Shown: positions 36,514 through 45,250 of the stretch, in pieces | Position numbering within the stretch: position 1 is the first letter of the stretch | Layout of the letters: every line of letters starts with the position of its first letter | Assembly (NCBI GenBank): GCA_041745535.1 | Contig: JBGTIS010000077.1 | Coordinates: 28,358 to 92,357 of the forward strand | Direction of reading: 5' to 3' | Length of the DNA: 64,000 bases | Origin: JBGTIS01 sp041745535 | GTDB lineage: Bacteria > Bacteroidota > Bacteroidia > Cytophagales > Cyclobacteriaceae | Program-made: the position numbers and the translations under genes | Notes under the pieces: model-generated | Told to the model about the DNA's origin: nothing | Seen by the model: the letters and a program-made list of their open reading frames with translations, nothing else | The model's database searches: none

Positions 36514-36565
36514 AAACAAGAGAGAACCTGAATTATGAAGAATTTAATCATTCAATAGTTCTGAT

Positions 36566-36573
36566 TATTTTTG
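36566..36573 (+). promoter_or_regulatory. Candidate -7 element for the tRNA-Pro gene
   Basis: TATTTTTG matches the Bacteroidota -7 consensus TAnnTTTG exactly and ends 17 bases before the tRNA. No -33 TTTG is clear. Confidence 0.4.
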
Positions 36574-36590
36574 TGATTACAAATAAAATT

Positions 36591-36665
36591 CGGGGTGTAG
36601 CGCAGCCCGGTTAGCGTGCGTCGTTCGGGACGACGAGGTCGAAGGTTCGAATCCTTTCACCCCGA
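36591..36665 (+). tRNA. tRNA-Pro (anticodon CGG)
   Basis: A 75-base cloverleaf. The acceptor stem CGGGGTG pairs with CACCCCG, the D stem GCGC with GCGT, and the anticodon stem CGTCG with CGACG around the loop TTCGGGA (36624-36630), which places CGG at 36626-36628. The T arm GAAGG-TTCGAAT-CCTTT is normal and the discriminator is A. CCA is not encoded. A terminator hairpin follows, and decayed IS110 sequence lies beyond it. Confidence 0.95.
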
Positions 36666-36688
36666 CTTAGTAAAGGACAAAACTTATC

Positions 36689-36723
36689 AAAACCCTCTAA
36701 ATTATATGTTTAGGGGGTTTTTT
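36689..36723 (+). terminator. Intrinsic terminator after tRNA-Pro
   Basis: AAACCCTCTAAA pairs with TTTAGGGGGTTT around a short loop, and a T run follows. Confidence 0.85.
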
Positions 36724-36783
36724 CATTTTCGCGCCCTTCCATAATATTCAATCGGGCGCCGCGCGCTTTTCTCAATACTTTGA

Positions 36784-37182
36784 TGCCTGTTGGATCTAGC
36801 CCTTCAAAATGGCTATTCTCTATGGCTTGAATCTTCTTTAAGAATTAAAAAATCTATAGGATTGACTCATGGTAAAATCGGATCGCCGAAGCGATGATAA
36901 AATAGACGCTATTAGAATCAGCGAATCGGGCGCCGACACGTATGCTTTTCGCTATGCTGATAAAGCTGTTGCCTGGGAACCTGAACGTGAAAAATTATCG
37001 CGTTTAAGGCAATTCGTGGCTCTTCGCGAAAGTGGGCCCCACCGGGACTTATCATTGCTAAAAGTATGTTGAAAGTTCCTCCTCAATCGCGCGGCGAACC
37101 GTAAAAGCCTATTGAAACCCTTGAAAAACAACTAAAGGAGGTAGAAAAGAAGATAAGAAGTTTGGGGAAGGAATCAGATTAA
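36784..37182 (+). pseudogene. Decayed IS110-family (DEDD) transposase fragment
   Basis: Three out-of-phase fragments read like one IS110-type transposase. The first gives YSLWLESSLRIKKSIGLTHGK, the second (from about 36869) KIDAIRISE and then YAFRYADKAVAWEPEREKL, the third (from about 37105) ETLEKQLKEVEKKI. IS110 transposases have this order in the N-terminal RNase-H-like domain and linker, while the C-terminal Transposase_20 domain is missing. At least two frameshifts are needed. Two short GC-rich insertions break the reading: a Cys-rich hairpin near 36880 and TCGGGCGCCGACACG at about 36926. The stop codon overlaps the end of the PHP gene. It lies beside a tRNA gene. Confidence 0.75.
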
Positions 37183-38402
37183 TATCTTTGCTTCTTAATC
37201 ATCCAGGGCTGTACCCAGGCCATTTCGTATTCACCTTCCTGAAATGGGTTTTTCTTAATTTTATCAGAAATGATTTTGGCCCGTACATACAACTCATCAC
37301 CCTGTAGGTCATATGCAGCTTCCGTACCTTCCGCTTCTTTGAATACAGATCCAATTTGTGCGGGGCTGCTTTGCCTTGTTCCAATAAATTGAATTTTATA
37401 GTGAATCCCAGTTTCAGGATTGATTTTTATTTTTAGTTGCTGATCATCTTTTTGAATTTCCTGTATGGTGACGCCACTGGTGGCATAAAAATTCCCAGCC
37501 AACATGGCTTCGATCAATGCTTGCGGAGTGAGCGCCTGCGCCTGCACCATGACCCAACCCCGGCCTGGATTAGCGTTTTTTACCGTCATATCAAAATAAT
37601 GATGGCTATCGTCGGTGGCCAGTCCGTAAATAGGAGGTTTTCCTTCATTCAAATAGGCTGTTAAAACCTGGTCCCAGATGGCATCGGTTCCGGCCCGGGT
37701 AGAATCTCCAAAATTATTTACCTGTGGATGACCATTGTATACCTCAAAAAACCGTTCACCATGCAGCGCCATCAGATCTTCGGCTGTGATAGCCCAACCA
37801 AAATTTGGATGATTGATATGAGGAAACATGGGCTCTCCTGTTTTTTCCCTTTGGTCCAAAACCAGGTCGATATTGTTTTGCATTACTTCTACCACGCTAT
37901 TACCGTGTTGGGGTTCAACTAATTCCTGCACATTGGTGGCATTAATATGTATGGGTTTATCTTCAAACTGATCGGTAATTTCCTCAGAAGGAATAATCAG
38001 GAATTTTTCATTTTCCTCAAACTTATCCCGGTATTCGGCCAGAGTTTTTAGTCGAACCAACAATCCGGAAGTATCCTTTTTGGTTTCAATCCAGCTAGAA
38101 TCGTATTGTTGCTGGTATCGCGCATAAGCCCTCCTGCCCCTGGCATTGTTTGTAACGTTCACCCATTTCTCGTCTTCCAGCAAAGTATTGTGGTCTGACA
38201 ATACCGCGAAGTCGTATCCTTGCTGTTTGTACCAGCCCATAATCATTTCGGGGAAATCATCACCGTCACTCCAAAATGAATGCGCGTGCAGATTGCCTTT
38301 ATACCAGCGGTTATTGGTTTCCTCCTTTGTTTTTTTCTCAGAACCACAGGCAGCAAGAAGGCAAATGCCAGTAAGGATCAGGTACAGATAATTAATTCGC
38401 AT
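37179..38402 (-). CDS. PHP-domain lipoprotein
   Basis: A 407-residue lipoprotein (LLAACGSEK, acylated Cys near residue 20) with a polymerase-and-histidinol-phosphatase fold. Metal-binding blocks are GNLHAHSFWSDGDDFPEMI, AVLSDHNTL, FPHINHPNFGW and GLATDDSHHYF. Proteins of this group are exported metal-dependent phosphoesterases or hydrolases of unknown substrate. The C-terminal 90 residues form a beta-rich module. It lies 23 bases downstream of the GH67 gene and probably shares its transcript. Its 3' end touches the IS110 relic. Confidence 0.85.
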   Translation of the reverse strand: MRINYLYLILTGICLLAACGSEKKTKEETNNRWYKGNLHAHSFWSDGDDFPEMIMGWYKQQGYDFAVLSDHNTLLEDEKWVNVTNNARGRRAYARYQQQYDSSWIETKKDTSGLLVRLKTLAEYRDKFEENEKFLIIPSEEITDQFEDKPIHINATNVQELVEPQHGNSVVEVMQNNIDLVLDQREKTGEPMFPHINHPNFGWAITAEDLMALHGERFFEVYNGHPQVNNFGDSTRAGTDAIWDQVLTAYLNEGKPPIYGLATDDSHHYFDMTVKNANPGRGWVMVQAQALTPQALIEAMLAGNFYATSGVTIQEIQKDDQQLKIKINPETGIHYKIQFIGTRQSSPAQIGSVFKEAEGTEAAYDLQGDELYVRAKIISDKIKKNPFQEGEYEMAWVQPWMIKKQRY

Positions 38403-38424
38403 GTTTGTTTTTTAAATTAGGATT

Positions 38425-40575
38425 TTAGCTTCCGGGTAAATATTTACGGTCTATTTTTTTATAATACTCAAGAGATTGATCAGGTTTTTCCAATCCTTCG
38501 GGAATTGGCTTTTGGGAGTAAGTCTGGAAATATAATACACAGGCATTTCGCCATTCAACCGCGTCGCGGTACTGTATTTTCAGCAGCGCCTGTACCTGTT
38601 CGAATCTTTCCGTATCAATTTTACCTTCTAGGGAATTCCAGGTAGTTTGCATATCATGCACCATGGCAACGCCCTGGTAATATTTATCGCACAGATCGTT
38701 CCAAAGACTTTTTCCTGATTTCATTTGGTAATTCCAGGGCAGATGATGAAACCACAGCAATACCTCTTCCGGACAGGTTGTCGGATCCGCATACATTTTC
38801 TGCACCTCCGGATAATATTGAGCCAGTGCATTGCTTCCGGTTTTGGTCCGGTCAAAGCCGATGCCGGACGAATCTGCCCGGTGGTAATATATGGGTGTCC
38901 AGTCGGCACGACCTTTGTCAATCCAGGGGCCAGGGCCATAGTGGTGGTGCCAGGCCATGAGGTGATGTAAACCCAAGGGAGTCCGGTAGTTCACCCCGGC
39001 TTCTCTGGATTTTATCATGATTTTTTTAATGGGCTCAATAACCGCCTGCTGGTTAGAAAACGTCATTCGGATCCAGTCGTCTGCAATGGCTTCCGCGGTA
39101 AGTTCCGGATCCCAGGCCAAACGACCCAAGGCATACCAGTTGGCCTGCCCGAACGGGTGCCCGGTCCAGTTTCGGTCAGACCCGATGTTGGAAACACCGG
39201 CCATGCCGGTAAGGGAATACCCTTCCAAAGTGCCGTCAATAATTTTGGAAACATAGGAACCCTTTCCATGCGCGTAGGTGTCTGCCTGTAAGCATTCCTG
39301 GTATAAAGGGGCGAGATAAGTAAGGTGCAATCCCTGCCCAAAGTATTCCTGGGTTACCTGAAATTCCATCATCAGCGGGGTGTTGGGCATAGCCCCAAAT
39401 AAGGGATGAAACGGTTCCCGGGGCTGAAAATCAATGGCCCCGTTTTTTACCTGAATCAGTACGTTATCACGAAATTTACCATCGAGCGGTTTGAATTCAT
39501 TGAAGGCCTGCTTGGCCCGGTCATCCGGCACATTATTATCGTATACAAAAGCTCGCCACATGACCACTCCCTGATGCGGCGCTACCGCATCGGCCAGCAA
39601 GTTGGCTCCGTCAGCGTGGGAGCGGCCATAATTTTGCGGACCGGGTTGCCCTTCCGAGTTAGCTTTTACCAGAAATCCTCCCAGATCAGGTATAAGATTG
39701 TAAATTTCATCAGCTTTATTTTTCCACCAGGTTTTTACGCTGTCATCCAAAGGGTCCGCGGTATCCAGATTACCAATTTCAATGGGGGCACTGAAACGGG
39801 CTGTCAGATAGACCTGAATACCATAAGGGCGGAAAACATCTGCCAGTGCAGCCACTTTTTTCAGATATTCAGAGGTAAGTACCAAAGCATTGGCATTAAC
39901 GTTAGTCAACACGGTACCATTAATGCCTACAGAAGCATTCGCTCTGGCATAATCCTTATACCGTTGGGAAGTATATTCAGGTAATTGATGCCATTGCCAT
40001 AGCGAGGCACCGGCGTAGCCTCTTTCCACTGAACCATCCAGGTTATCCCAGTGATTTAATAACCGAAGCTGGGTTTTAGGAATTTGGGTTATAGCCAGTT
40101 GGCTGATATCCTGTTGGGTTTGTAGAAGTTTCAGCAACTGAAATATGCCATACAAAGCGCCTACATCAGTGTTGGCACCTATAATCAGACATTTTTTGTT
40201 GTCAATTTTTACCGATTGAATTAAAAACCCTTCTTTTCCTAAAGGTTCAAAGTTAGTATCAGGCAACCAGTTTTTTAACTGAGGAAGTATAGCAGGTGTG
40301 CCAACAATCAGGGTGGCTTCCTGTATGGCTTGAACAATGGGCGTTTTCAAACCTAATAAACCTTGCATACCCCTCATAAGTTCTTCATTTCCAGCCAGTA
40401 TGGTAGCCGATCCTCCAGGATAATAGAGGTGTTGAATGGTCTGTTTGTATTGAGAAATTTTTTCCTGATTTTCTATTAAATCATACCGGAGCCATAATTT
40501 ATAGCCATCGTCTGCCAGCAATGGTAAATTAACACATAACAGAAGCAGAAGTACGGAAACAACAGGTCTGACCAT
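38425..40575 (-). CDS. GH67 alpha-glucuronidase
   Basis: A 716-residue secreted glycoside hydrolase of family 67 (signal about residues 1-22). The N-terminal module precedes a TIM barrel, with the probable acid in KANSEGQPGPQNYG and the general-base pair in KNGAIDFQPREP and FQVTQEYFG. A helical C-terminal domain with RMTFSNQ, TPLGLHHLMAWHHHYGPGPW and LWFHHLPWNY completes the family pattern. GH67 enzymes remove (4-O-methyl)glucuronic acid from xylo-oligosaccharides. No SusC/SusD or xylanase gene is in the window, so it is not part of a complete polysaccharide locus here. Length agrees with the family. Confidence 0.95.
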   Translation of the reverse strand: MVRPVVSVLLLLLCVNLPLLADDGYKLWLRYDLIENQEKISQYKQTIQHLYYPGGSATILAGNEELMRGMQGLLGLKTPIVQAIQEATLIVGTPAILPQLKNWLPDTNFEPLGKEGFLIQSVKIDNKKCLIIGANTDVGALYGIFQLLKLLQTQQDISQLAITQIPKTQLRLLNHWDNLDGSVERGYAGASLWQWHQLPEYTSQRYKDYARANASVGINGTVLTNVNANALVLTSEYLKKVAALADVFRPYGIQVYLTARFSAPIEIGNLDTADPLDDSVKTWWKNKADEIYNLIPDLGGFLVKANSEGQPGPQNYGRSHADGANLLADAVAPHQGVVMWRAFVYDNNVPDDRAKQAFNEFKPLDGKFRDNVLIQVKNGAIDFQPREPFHPLFGAMPNTPLMMEFQVTQEYFGQGLHLTYLAPLYQECLQADTYAHGKGSYVSKIIDGTLEGYSLTGMAGVSNIGSDRNWTGHPFGQANWYALGRLAWDPELTAEAIADDWIRMTFSNQQAVIEPIKKIMIKSREAGVNYRTPLGLHHLMAWHHHYGPGPWIDKGRADWTPIYYHRADSSGIGFDRTKTGSNALAQYYPEVQKMYADPTTCPEEVLLWFHHLPWNYQMKSGKSLWNDLCDKYYQGVAMVHDMQTTWNSLEGKIDTERFEQVQALLKIQYRDAVEWRNACVLYFQTYSQKPIPEGLEKPDQSLEYYKKIDRKYLPGS

Positions 40576-40675
40576 TTTTCATTTGGGTTACATATACTGG
40601 AGTTTGATAGTGAAGAAAGATAAAAATACGAAAACCTCCAAACCTAAAATAAAATGAAATAATAGATTATAGGTA

Positions 40676-41485
40676 TCAGGCGGTCAGGTCGTTGTATTTG
40701 GCTTTCACAAACATATAAAGGCCGTAGCAAATCAATCCAATGGAAACCGTGGTGAGGAGAAAAGGGCCTAATGGGTTCATTTCTAAAAACTGGAAAGCAC
40801 CGGAACTGCTGGCTCCCATGGCCGGATTAGCCTCTATAGCCGCCCTAAGGAAAAAGTAACCAATAAGACCAATCACAAATCCACGGGCCATGTAACCCAC
40901 AAAGCCAGCGTTTCTTACGGTTTCTCTTACCATTTTGCTAAATTCATACCGCTTCATTTCATTGATGTAATTTCCTGAAAATGCCCGGTGGAATTGCCAT
41001 AGCGCTTTTCCGAAAAAGCCCAAAGATCCCAGACCAATCAGCCATTTTCCCCAGGAATAAGCCAGCACCTGATTGATAAGTTGCTGATTTCCATTTTGGG
41101 CAAATCCAAACTGGCCGGTAAAAGTGAGTTTAAAAATAGTATAAGCAATCACGGCATAAGTTAATCCGCTAAGCAGATAGTTGATTTTATTCCAGGTACT
41201 ACTGGCCGTTAAACCCAAATATTCGGTTCTGCGAAAGGTCTGATAAACCCGCCAGAAAACATGACCAATTAAGCCCAGTCCCATCAAAAACAGAATCAAT
41301 TTCCCAAGGGGTTGTCGCGCGATATACTCCAGGGTGAGTTCCTCTCCGGCTTTATCTCCTATAATGTTAAATACCGCCAGTATGGTTAAAATTCCGGCCA
41401 GACAATATACAACACCCTTGGCGCCAATTCCTATCCTGGCGAATTTTTCAGTTCTTTTGGTTTGGTTAACCGTAGTACTATCCAT
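40676..41485 (-). CDS. DUF1206 membrane protein
   Basis: A 269-residue protein with six hydrophobic helices in three pairs. The repeated pattern begins ARIGIGAKGVVYCLAGILTIL, then ALLSGLTYAVIAYTIF-like SGLTYAVIAYTIFKL, then VGYMARGFVIGLIGYFFL. This is the signature of the DUF1206 family, a triplicated two-helix unit of unknown function found in bacteria and cyanobacteria. It stands alone. The 250-bp gap before the Dabb gene is AT-rich and holds nothing I can support. Confidence 0.9.
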   Translation of the reverse strand: MDSTTVNQTKRTEKFARIGIGAKGVVYCLAGILTILAVFNIIGDKAGEELTLEYIARQPLGKLILFLMGLGLIGHVFWRVYQTFRRTEYLGLTASSTWNKINYLLSGLTYAVIAYTIFKLTFTGQFGFAQNGNQQLINQVLAYSWGKWLIGLGSLGFFGKALWQFHRAFSGNYINEMKRYEFSKMVRETVRNAGFVGYMARGFVIGLIGYFFLRAAIEANPAMGASSSGAFQFLEMNPLGPFLLTTVSIGLICYGLYMFVKAKYNDLTA

Positions 41486-41733
41486 AAAAAAATTTAAAAG
41501 ATTTTTAATATTTGGTTTTCATCAGAAAAAATTCTAAACAATTAATTTTCCCGCCAAAGATTGATAAATAGCTTTTCCCAATGCAATTTGCTTATAATTT
41601 TATTAATTAAGCGGTTTTTCAAAATTTCTATAAACAGAAAGAGATTTAAGATTATGAAGAAGCTTTACAAAGATTGTAGAGTTTGCCGCGCGAGTTTATG
41701 GAAATTTGGCATTTAAAGAAGTTTAATTAAATA

Positions 41734-42036
41734 TTAGATACTTTCAGAATCATAAACCTGGACCTTTTTCCAGAGGTGGGCGCAGTTCTCTATAAATTCC
41801 ATGTGCGTGGGATGTACCTGGTAGGCATCGTGCTTTTCTTTGTTATCGAAATTCAGACTCAGGTGATAGCTATAGGTACTGTCCACCACGTCCCGCTGGC
41901 TGGGCATACATTTTCCGATATAACTGGTACGGATCAGGTCTATGCCAAACATACCTTTAATTCCCGCTGCCAGTTTTGCGCCATCTTCCTTATTTTCCGG
42001 ATTTTTCAACCAAAAGTAAACATTGTGTACGAACAT
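41734..42036 (-). CDS. Dabb-family stress-responsive A/B-barrel protein
   Basis: A 100-residue ferredoxin-like A/B-barrel protein. MFVHNVYFWLKNPENKEDGAK, DVVDSTYSYHLSLNFDNKEKHDAYQVHPTH and the C-terminal KVQVYDSE match the Dabb (DUF) family, with the conserved His positions. Such proteins are cytoplasmic dimers; some are enzymes of polyketide or olivetolic-acid type, but most bacterial copies have unknown function. It lies 74 bases after moeA on the same strand. Confidence 0.88.
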   Translation of the reverse strand: MFVHNVYFWLKNPENKEDGAKLAAGIKGMFGIDLIRTSYIGKCMPSQRDVVDSTYSYHLSLNFDNKEKHDAYQVHPTHMEFIENCAHLWKKVQVYDSESI

Positions 42037-42109
42037 AATTTAATGTGGGTTTAAAGTGAAATAAAAATCAATATTATAAAAGAAATTCTAGATTTCCATT
42101 TTCAGAGTA

Positions 42110-43309
42110 TTATCGGAAGGGGATAAACGGAAAATAGTCGCCTTTACGGAAAATTTTTTCCTGAGCGGGTAATTCAATAAAGCCATCGCAGGGCAACAAA
42201 CTGGCAAAATCACCGGAACCTTGTCCGGGCATTGGAAATATTTTCAGCACGCCCTGATCATGCCGCATTTTACCCTGCACAAAATAGGTGAGGGGTGGTT
42301 CAAACCTGATTTCTTCCTGTAAAATGGCATACAGTTCCGGTGTTTGTGTAGCGCGCAGGCTTTTCAAAAGCCAGGGTTTAATGTATTTGAAAAAACACAT
42401 AAAGGTAGAAACCGGATTGCCCGGCAGCGCGAACACAATTTTACCGGTTGGAGCGGCACCAAACCAAAAGGGCTTCCCAGGTTTTTGCTGCACCCGGTGA
42501 AAAAGTGTTTTTACACCACAAGCCTCCAGGGCTTCGGGAACAAAATCTTTTTTCCCTTTTGAAACCCCGCCACTCAGCACAAGTACATCAAAATCGGATA
42601 ATACTTTTGCGATTCCCGCTTTCATAATATTTTGTTCATCAGCGAAATGAAAATGTTCGGGTTGCAGGCGCATACCGCGCAGCGCGGCATCCAATGCATA
42701 TACATTTGACTTTCTGATTTGATAGGGGAGCGGAGTGGCCTCAATATCCACCAATTCATCTCCCGTGGTGATCAGGGCGATTTTTGGAAATCGACTTACC
42801 TTGACCATGTTTTTGCCCACTGATGCCAAAACGGCGATCTCAGGTGGGCCCAGCAGGGCACCTTTTTCCATAAGCAGTTCCCCATTTTTTCTGTCGATGC
42901 CCTGCCGGTGCACATTTTTACCTGGTTCAGGTTTTTCTGAAATTATGGCAATTCGATGTCCATTTTTTTCTTCAATGCGGATGTCCTCGTAAGGAATAAC
43001 GGCATTGGTATGTTGGGGCAACATGGCACCGGTCATAACTTCAATACAATGTCGCGTATTATGAAGAGCCTGCCTGGCAGATCCTGCAGCCTGCATGCCT
43101 TCAATGGGCATGGGGGTATTACTTTTCCACTGATTCGCGTCAATAGCGATACCATCCATAGATACACGGTCGAAAGGAGGGAAATCACGATCGGCGCAGA
43201 TGGTTTCCTGCAATACAGTTGCTACAGATTCGGTAATCGGAATGCTAATTATATCGGGTTTAAAAAGATTGTTGAGCACAATTTCTTTAGCTTTGCTTAC
43301 GGGTATCAT
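42110..43309 (-). CDS. moeA: Molybdopterin molybdenumtransferase MoeA
   Basis: A 399-residue MoeA. The N-terminal DRDFPPFDRVSMDGIAI segment, VMTGAMLPQHTNAVIPYED, the MoCF domain with ALITTGDELVD and VLSGGVSKGKKDFVPEAL, and VFALPGNPVSTFMCFF mark the family. It inserts molybdate into adenylylated molybdopterin. It starts 18 bases from the divergent moaC, so both are probably driven from one small regulatory gap. Confidence 0.96.
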   Translation of the reverse strand: MIPVSKAKEIVLNNLFKPDIISIPITESVATVLQETICADRDFPPFDRVSMDGIAIDANQWKSNTPMPIEGMQAAGSARQALHNTRHCIEVMTGAMLPQHTNAVIPYEDIRIEEKNGHRIAIISEKPEPGKNVHRQGIDRKNGELLMEKGALLGPPEIAVLASVGKNMVKVSRFPKIALITTGDELVDIEATPLPYQIRKSNVYALDAALRGMRLQPEHFHFADEQNIMKAGIAKVLSDFDVLVLSGGVSKGKKDFVPEALEACGVKTLFHRVQQKPGKPFWFGAAPTGKIVFALPGNPVSTFMCFFKYIKPWLLKSLRATQTPELYAILQEEIRFEPPLTYFVQGKMRHDQGVLKIFPMPGQGSGDFASLLPCDGFIELPAQEKIFRKGDYFPFIPFR

Positions 43310-43327
43310 GGTTTTAAATATATTATA

Positions 43328-43852
43328 ATGAGCAAGGAAGATAATAAAAAGAAAAACTTAGCCCAATCTCTCACCCATATAAATGAAAAGGGTGAGCCAG
43401 CTATGATAGATGTAGGAGCAAAAATAGCATCTAACCGGGTGGCTATAGCCCGCAGTACTGTGATTTTGGGCGACATTGTGCTGGCAGCATTGGGTGCTTC
43501 TGATGCGGGAGCAGAAATTCATACCAAAAAAGGCCCCGTATTTCAAACCGCCATAATCGCCGGCACCATGGCGGTTAAAAAAACCAGTGACCTCATTCCT
43601 TTTTGCCATCCTCTAGGGGTGGAGCGTTGTAAATTTCACATTGGTTTTAACGAAGTCAAGGAAGTGGTAATTGATTGTGAGGTGGCGGTTACCGGAAAAA
43701 CCGGAGTGGAAATGGAAGCTTTGTTTGGGGTATCAGTCGCGGCACTTACCATTTATGATATGTGCAAAGCACTGTCGCATCATATTGTGATCAAGGAAAC
43801 CAGGTTGCTGGAAAAAACAGGAGGCAAACAGGATTTCAAGGGGCAAGGCTAA
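43328..43852 (+). CDS. moaC: Cyclic pyranopterin monophosphate synthase MoaC
   Basis: A 174-residue MoaC from the ATG at 43328; longer upstream starts run into moeA and are not used. The family blocks are PAMIDVGAKIASNRVA, AGTMAVKKTSDLIPFCHPLGVERCKF, VTGKTGVEMEALFGVSVAALTIYDMCKA and, near the end, IVIKETRLLEKTGGK. It converts 3',8-cH2GTP to cyclic pyranopterin monophosphate in molybdenum-cofactor synthesis. MoaA, MoaD and MoaE are not in the window, so the pathway genes are dispersed. Confidence 0.96.
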   Translation: MSKEDNKKKNLAQSLTHINEKGEPAMIDVGAKIASNRVAIARSTVILGDIVLAALGASDAGAEIHTKKGPVFQTAIIAGTMAVKKTSDLIPFCHPLGVERCKFHIGFNEVKEVVIDCEVAVTGKTGVEMEALFGVSVAALTIYDMCKALSHHIVIKETRLLEKTGGKQDFKGQG

Positions 43853-43854
43853 AT

Positions 43855-44652
43855 TTAAATGGTTAGCCCGTCATGAACCCTTAGTATTTTACCAAATGAA
43901 TCCGGATGGATAACGGTATTTACACAAAGGCGGTTGAAATGATCGAACTGTGAGATATTGGCAAAAGAAGGTAATTCTTTCTTCCTGTTTTCAATTAATG
44001 TTCTGGCAAATTCAGGATCGGCTATTCCGGTTCGGGGGTCACGGGTGGGTACGGCACAACGGGCACATGGGTTGGTGCCAAAAAACCGGAGGTTTCCAAT
44101 TCTGAAAGGGATTTTTTCACCGGGCTTACCAAAAAGATGGTCTTCCCAAAAGGGAACTTCGCGGTCTTCGAGTTCGATATTTGCCCGGAAACGCTGGCGT
44201 AAACTGCCTATCTCTAAATGTGGAAACCAAACCCGCAACCGCTTGAAAGTAGCTGTGGAAACGATAGTAGGACCGTTGCTTTCATCGTCATCGGGAAAGC
44301 CCAGTTCTGTATTCTTTTTAAGAAATACCGGTTCTTTAAAGTATTCGCTAAACCATGCTTCCAGTCGTGATTGGTCTGTTTCAAGGTTAAACCGCTCCGC
44401 ATCCTGATCGGTTTGAATAAACACATTCTGGTTTTCCAAATCAAAAGTAGTTCTGATTTGATGAATAGCCGGATACTTTTTTCCATTCACGGTTCTGCCT
44501 GTTTTATTAAAAAGGGCATAGGTACGATCAAAGGTCAGGGCACCTCCCTGGGTTACCCGCACCTGTTCCAAAGATAGGCCATCTAAGGATTTTATAGGAA
44601 ATACTGTAATTGTACCAACTCTTGGTGGGCTTTTTAGAATCGGTTCGTCCAT
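43855..44652 (-). CDS. MOSC-domain protein
   Basis: A 265-residue protein with an N-terminal beta-barrel (MOSC_N, about residues 10-120; GTITVFPIKSLDGLSLEQVRV, TFDRTYALFNKTG) and a C-terminal MOSC domain, whose molybdenum-cofactor cysteine is in FGTNPCARCAVPTRDPRTG. It resembles YcbX/mARC-type reductases, which use the cofactor to reduce N-hydroxylated compounds, but it has no ferredoxin domain. It is convergent with moaC, three bases away. The setting beside moeA/moaC fits. Confidence 0.92.
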   Translation of the reverse strand: MDEPILKSPPRVGTITVFPIKSLDGLSLEQVRVTQGGALTFDRTYALFNKTGRTVNGKKYPAIHQIRTTFDLENQNVFIQTDQDAERFNLETDQSRLEAWFSEYFKEPVFLKKNTELGFPDDDESNGPTIVSTATFKRLRVWFPHLEIGSLRQRFRANIELEDREVPFWEDHLFGKPGEKIPFRIGNLRFFGTNPCARCAVPTRDPRTGIADPEFARTLIENRKKELPSFANISQFDHFNRLCVNTVIHPDSFGKILRVHDGLTI

Positions 44653-44772
44653 AAAGAGTTATTTTGCTTTAATTGACAACAACAGGTCGTTCTTATTAAT
44701 CATACTCAAATATAAAGCTTTTCCGCCTAACGTACAGCCACCCAATCAACCATTTGTTCCAGTTATCCTATT

Positions 44773-44806
44773 GGCGAGAATGTCTCGCCTTATCATGTCT
44801 CATAAG
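44773..44806. repeat. Two adjoining hairpins next to a truncated gene
   Basis: GGCGAGA-ATG-TCTCGCC (44773-44789) is a perfect 7-bp hairpin. It is followed at once by CTTAT-N8-ATAAG (44789-44806). They lie 22 bases beyond the broken end of the P1-peptidase fragment and look like part of a dispersed palindromic repeat. Whether other copies exist cannot be seen here. Confidence 0.5.
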
Positions 44807-44827
44807 TTTTCCGGGATAGCTGTTTTA

Positions 44828-45250
44828 TTATATGTTTTCCAGTAAACAGGCGCGGTTACCGCTGGTATTGGTGAGTATAATGGGCGTTTCCAGGTTGCCC
44901 AGTTCCTGCACCTGGGTATAACCGGTGAGTTTTCCGAAACCATTGGCTATAAAAATCGCTGCGGGCACCTTTTGCTGAAAAATATTGCCCTTAAAGGGCA
45001 GAATGGCCGTTACACCAGTTCTGATGCTATCGCCTTTTATTAATGTGGTATGGCCTACCAGTACGCCTTTCACATCGGTAATGCCATTGAAAGTGCCGGG
45101 CTGCGTAATTCCGGAGGGTACTCCCAGTTCTCTGAGATTTTTCTTTTGCGCAAGCGTTTTTTCCGGAAAAAAAACTAGACAAACTATCACTAAACATACA
45201 ATATAGGTGAGTGTATTATAATGTGGTATACAGTTTTTCTTCGCTGGCAT
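44828..45250 (-). pseudogene. Truncated P1-family (DmpA-like) aminopeptidase
   Basis: A 140-codon fragment with signal peptide (about residues 1-35). LRELGVPSGITQPGTFNGITDVKGVLVGHTTL and SIRTGVTAILPFKGNIFQQKVPAAIFIANGFGKLTGYTQVQELGNLETPIILTNT match the first third of DmpA/P1 peptidases. Soon after the TNT segment it switches to unrelated residues and a stop. The rest of the enzyme, with the nucleophilic Ser and its autoprocessing site, is absent from the following DNA. The gene is therefore broken, and two hairpins lie at the breakpoint. Its start overlaps the DUF5916 gene's end by 35 bases. Confidence 0.8.

Noticed and set aside
37179..40575. Complete xylan-utilisation locus around GH67
   Set aside because: No SusC/SusD pair, xylanase or xylosidase gene in the neighbourhood.
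42956..43327. Longer N-terminus for MoaC
   Set aside because: It runs antisense through moeA and has no family similarity; the ATG at 43328 gives a normal MoaC.
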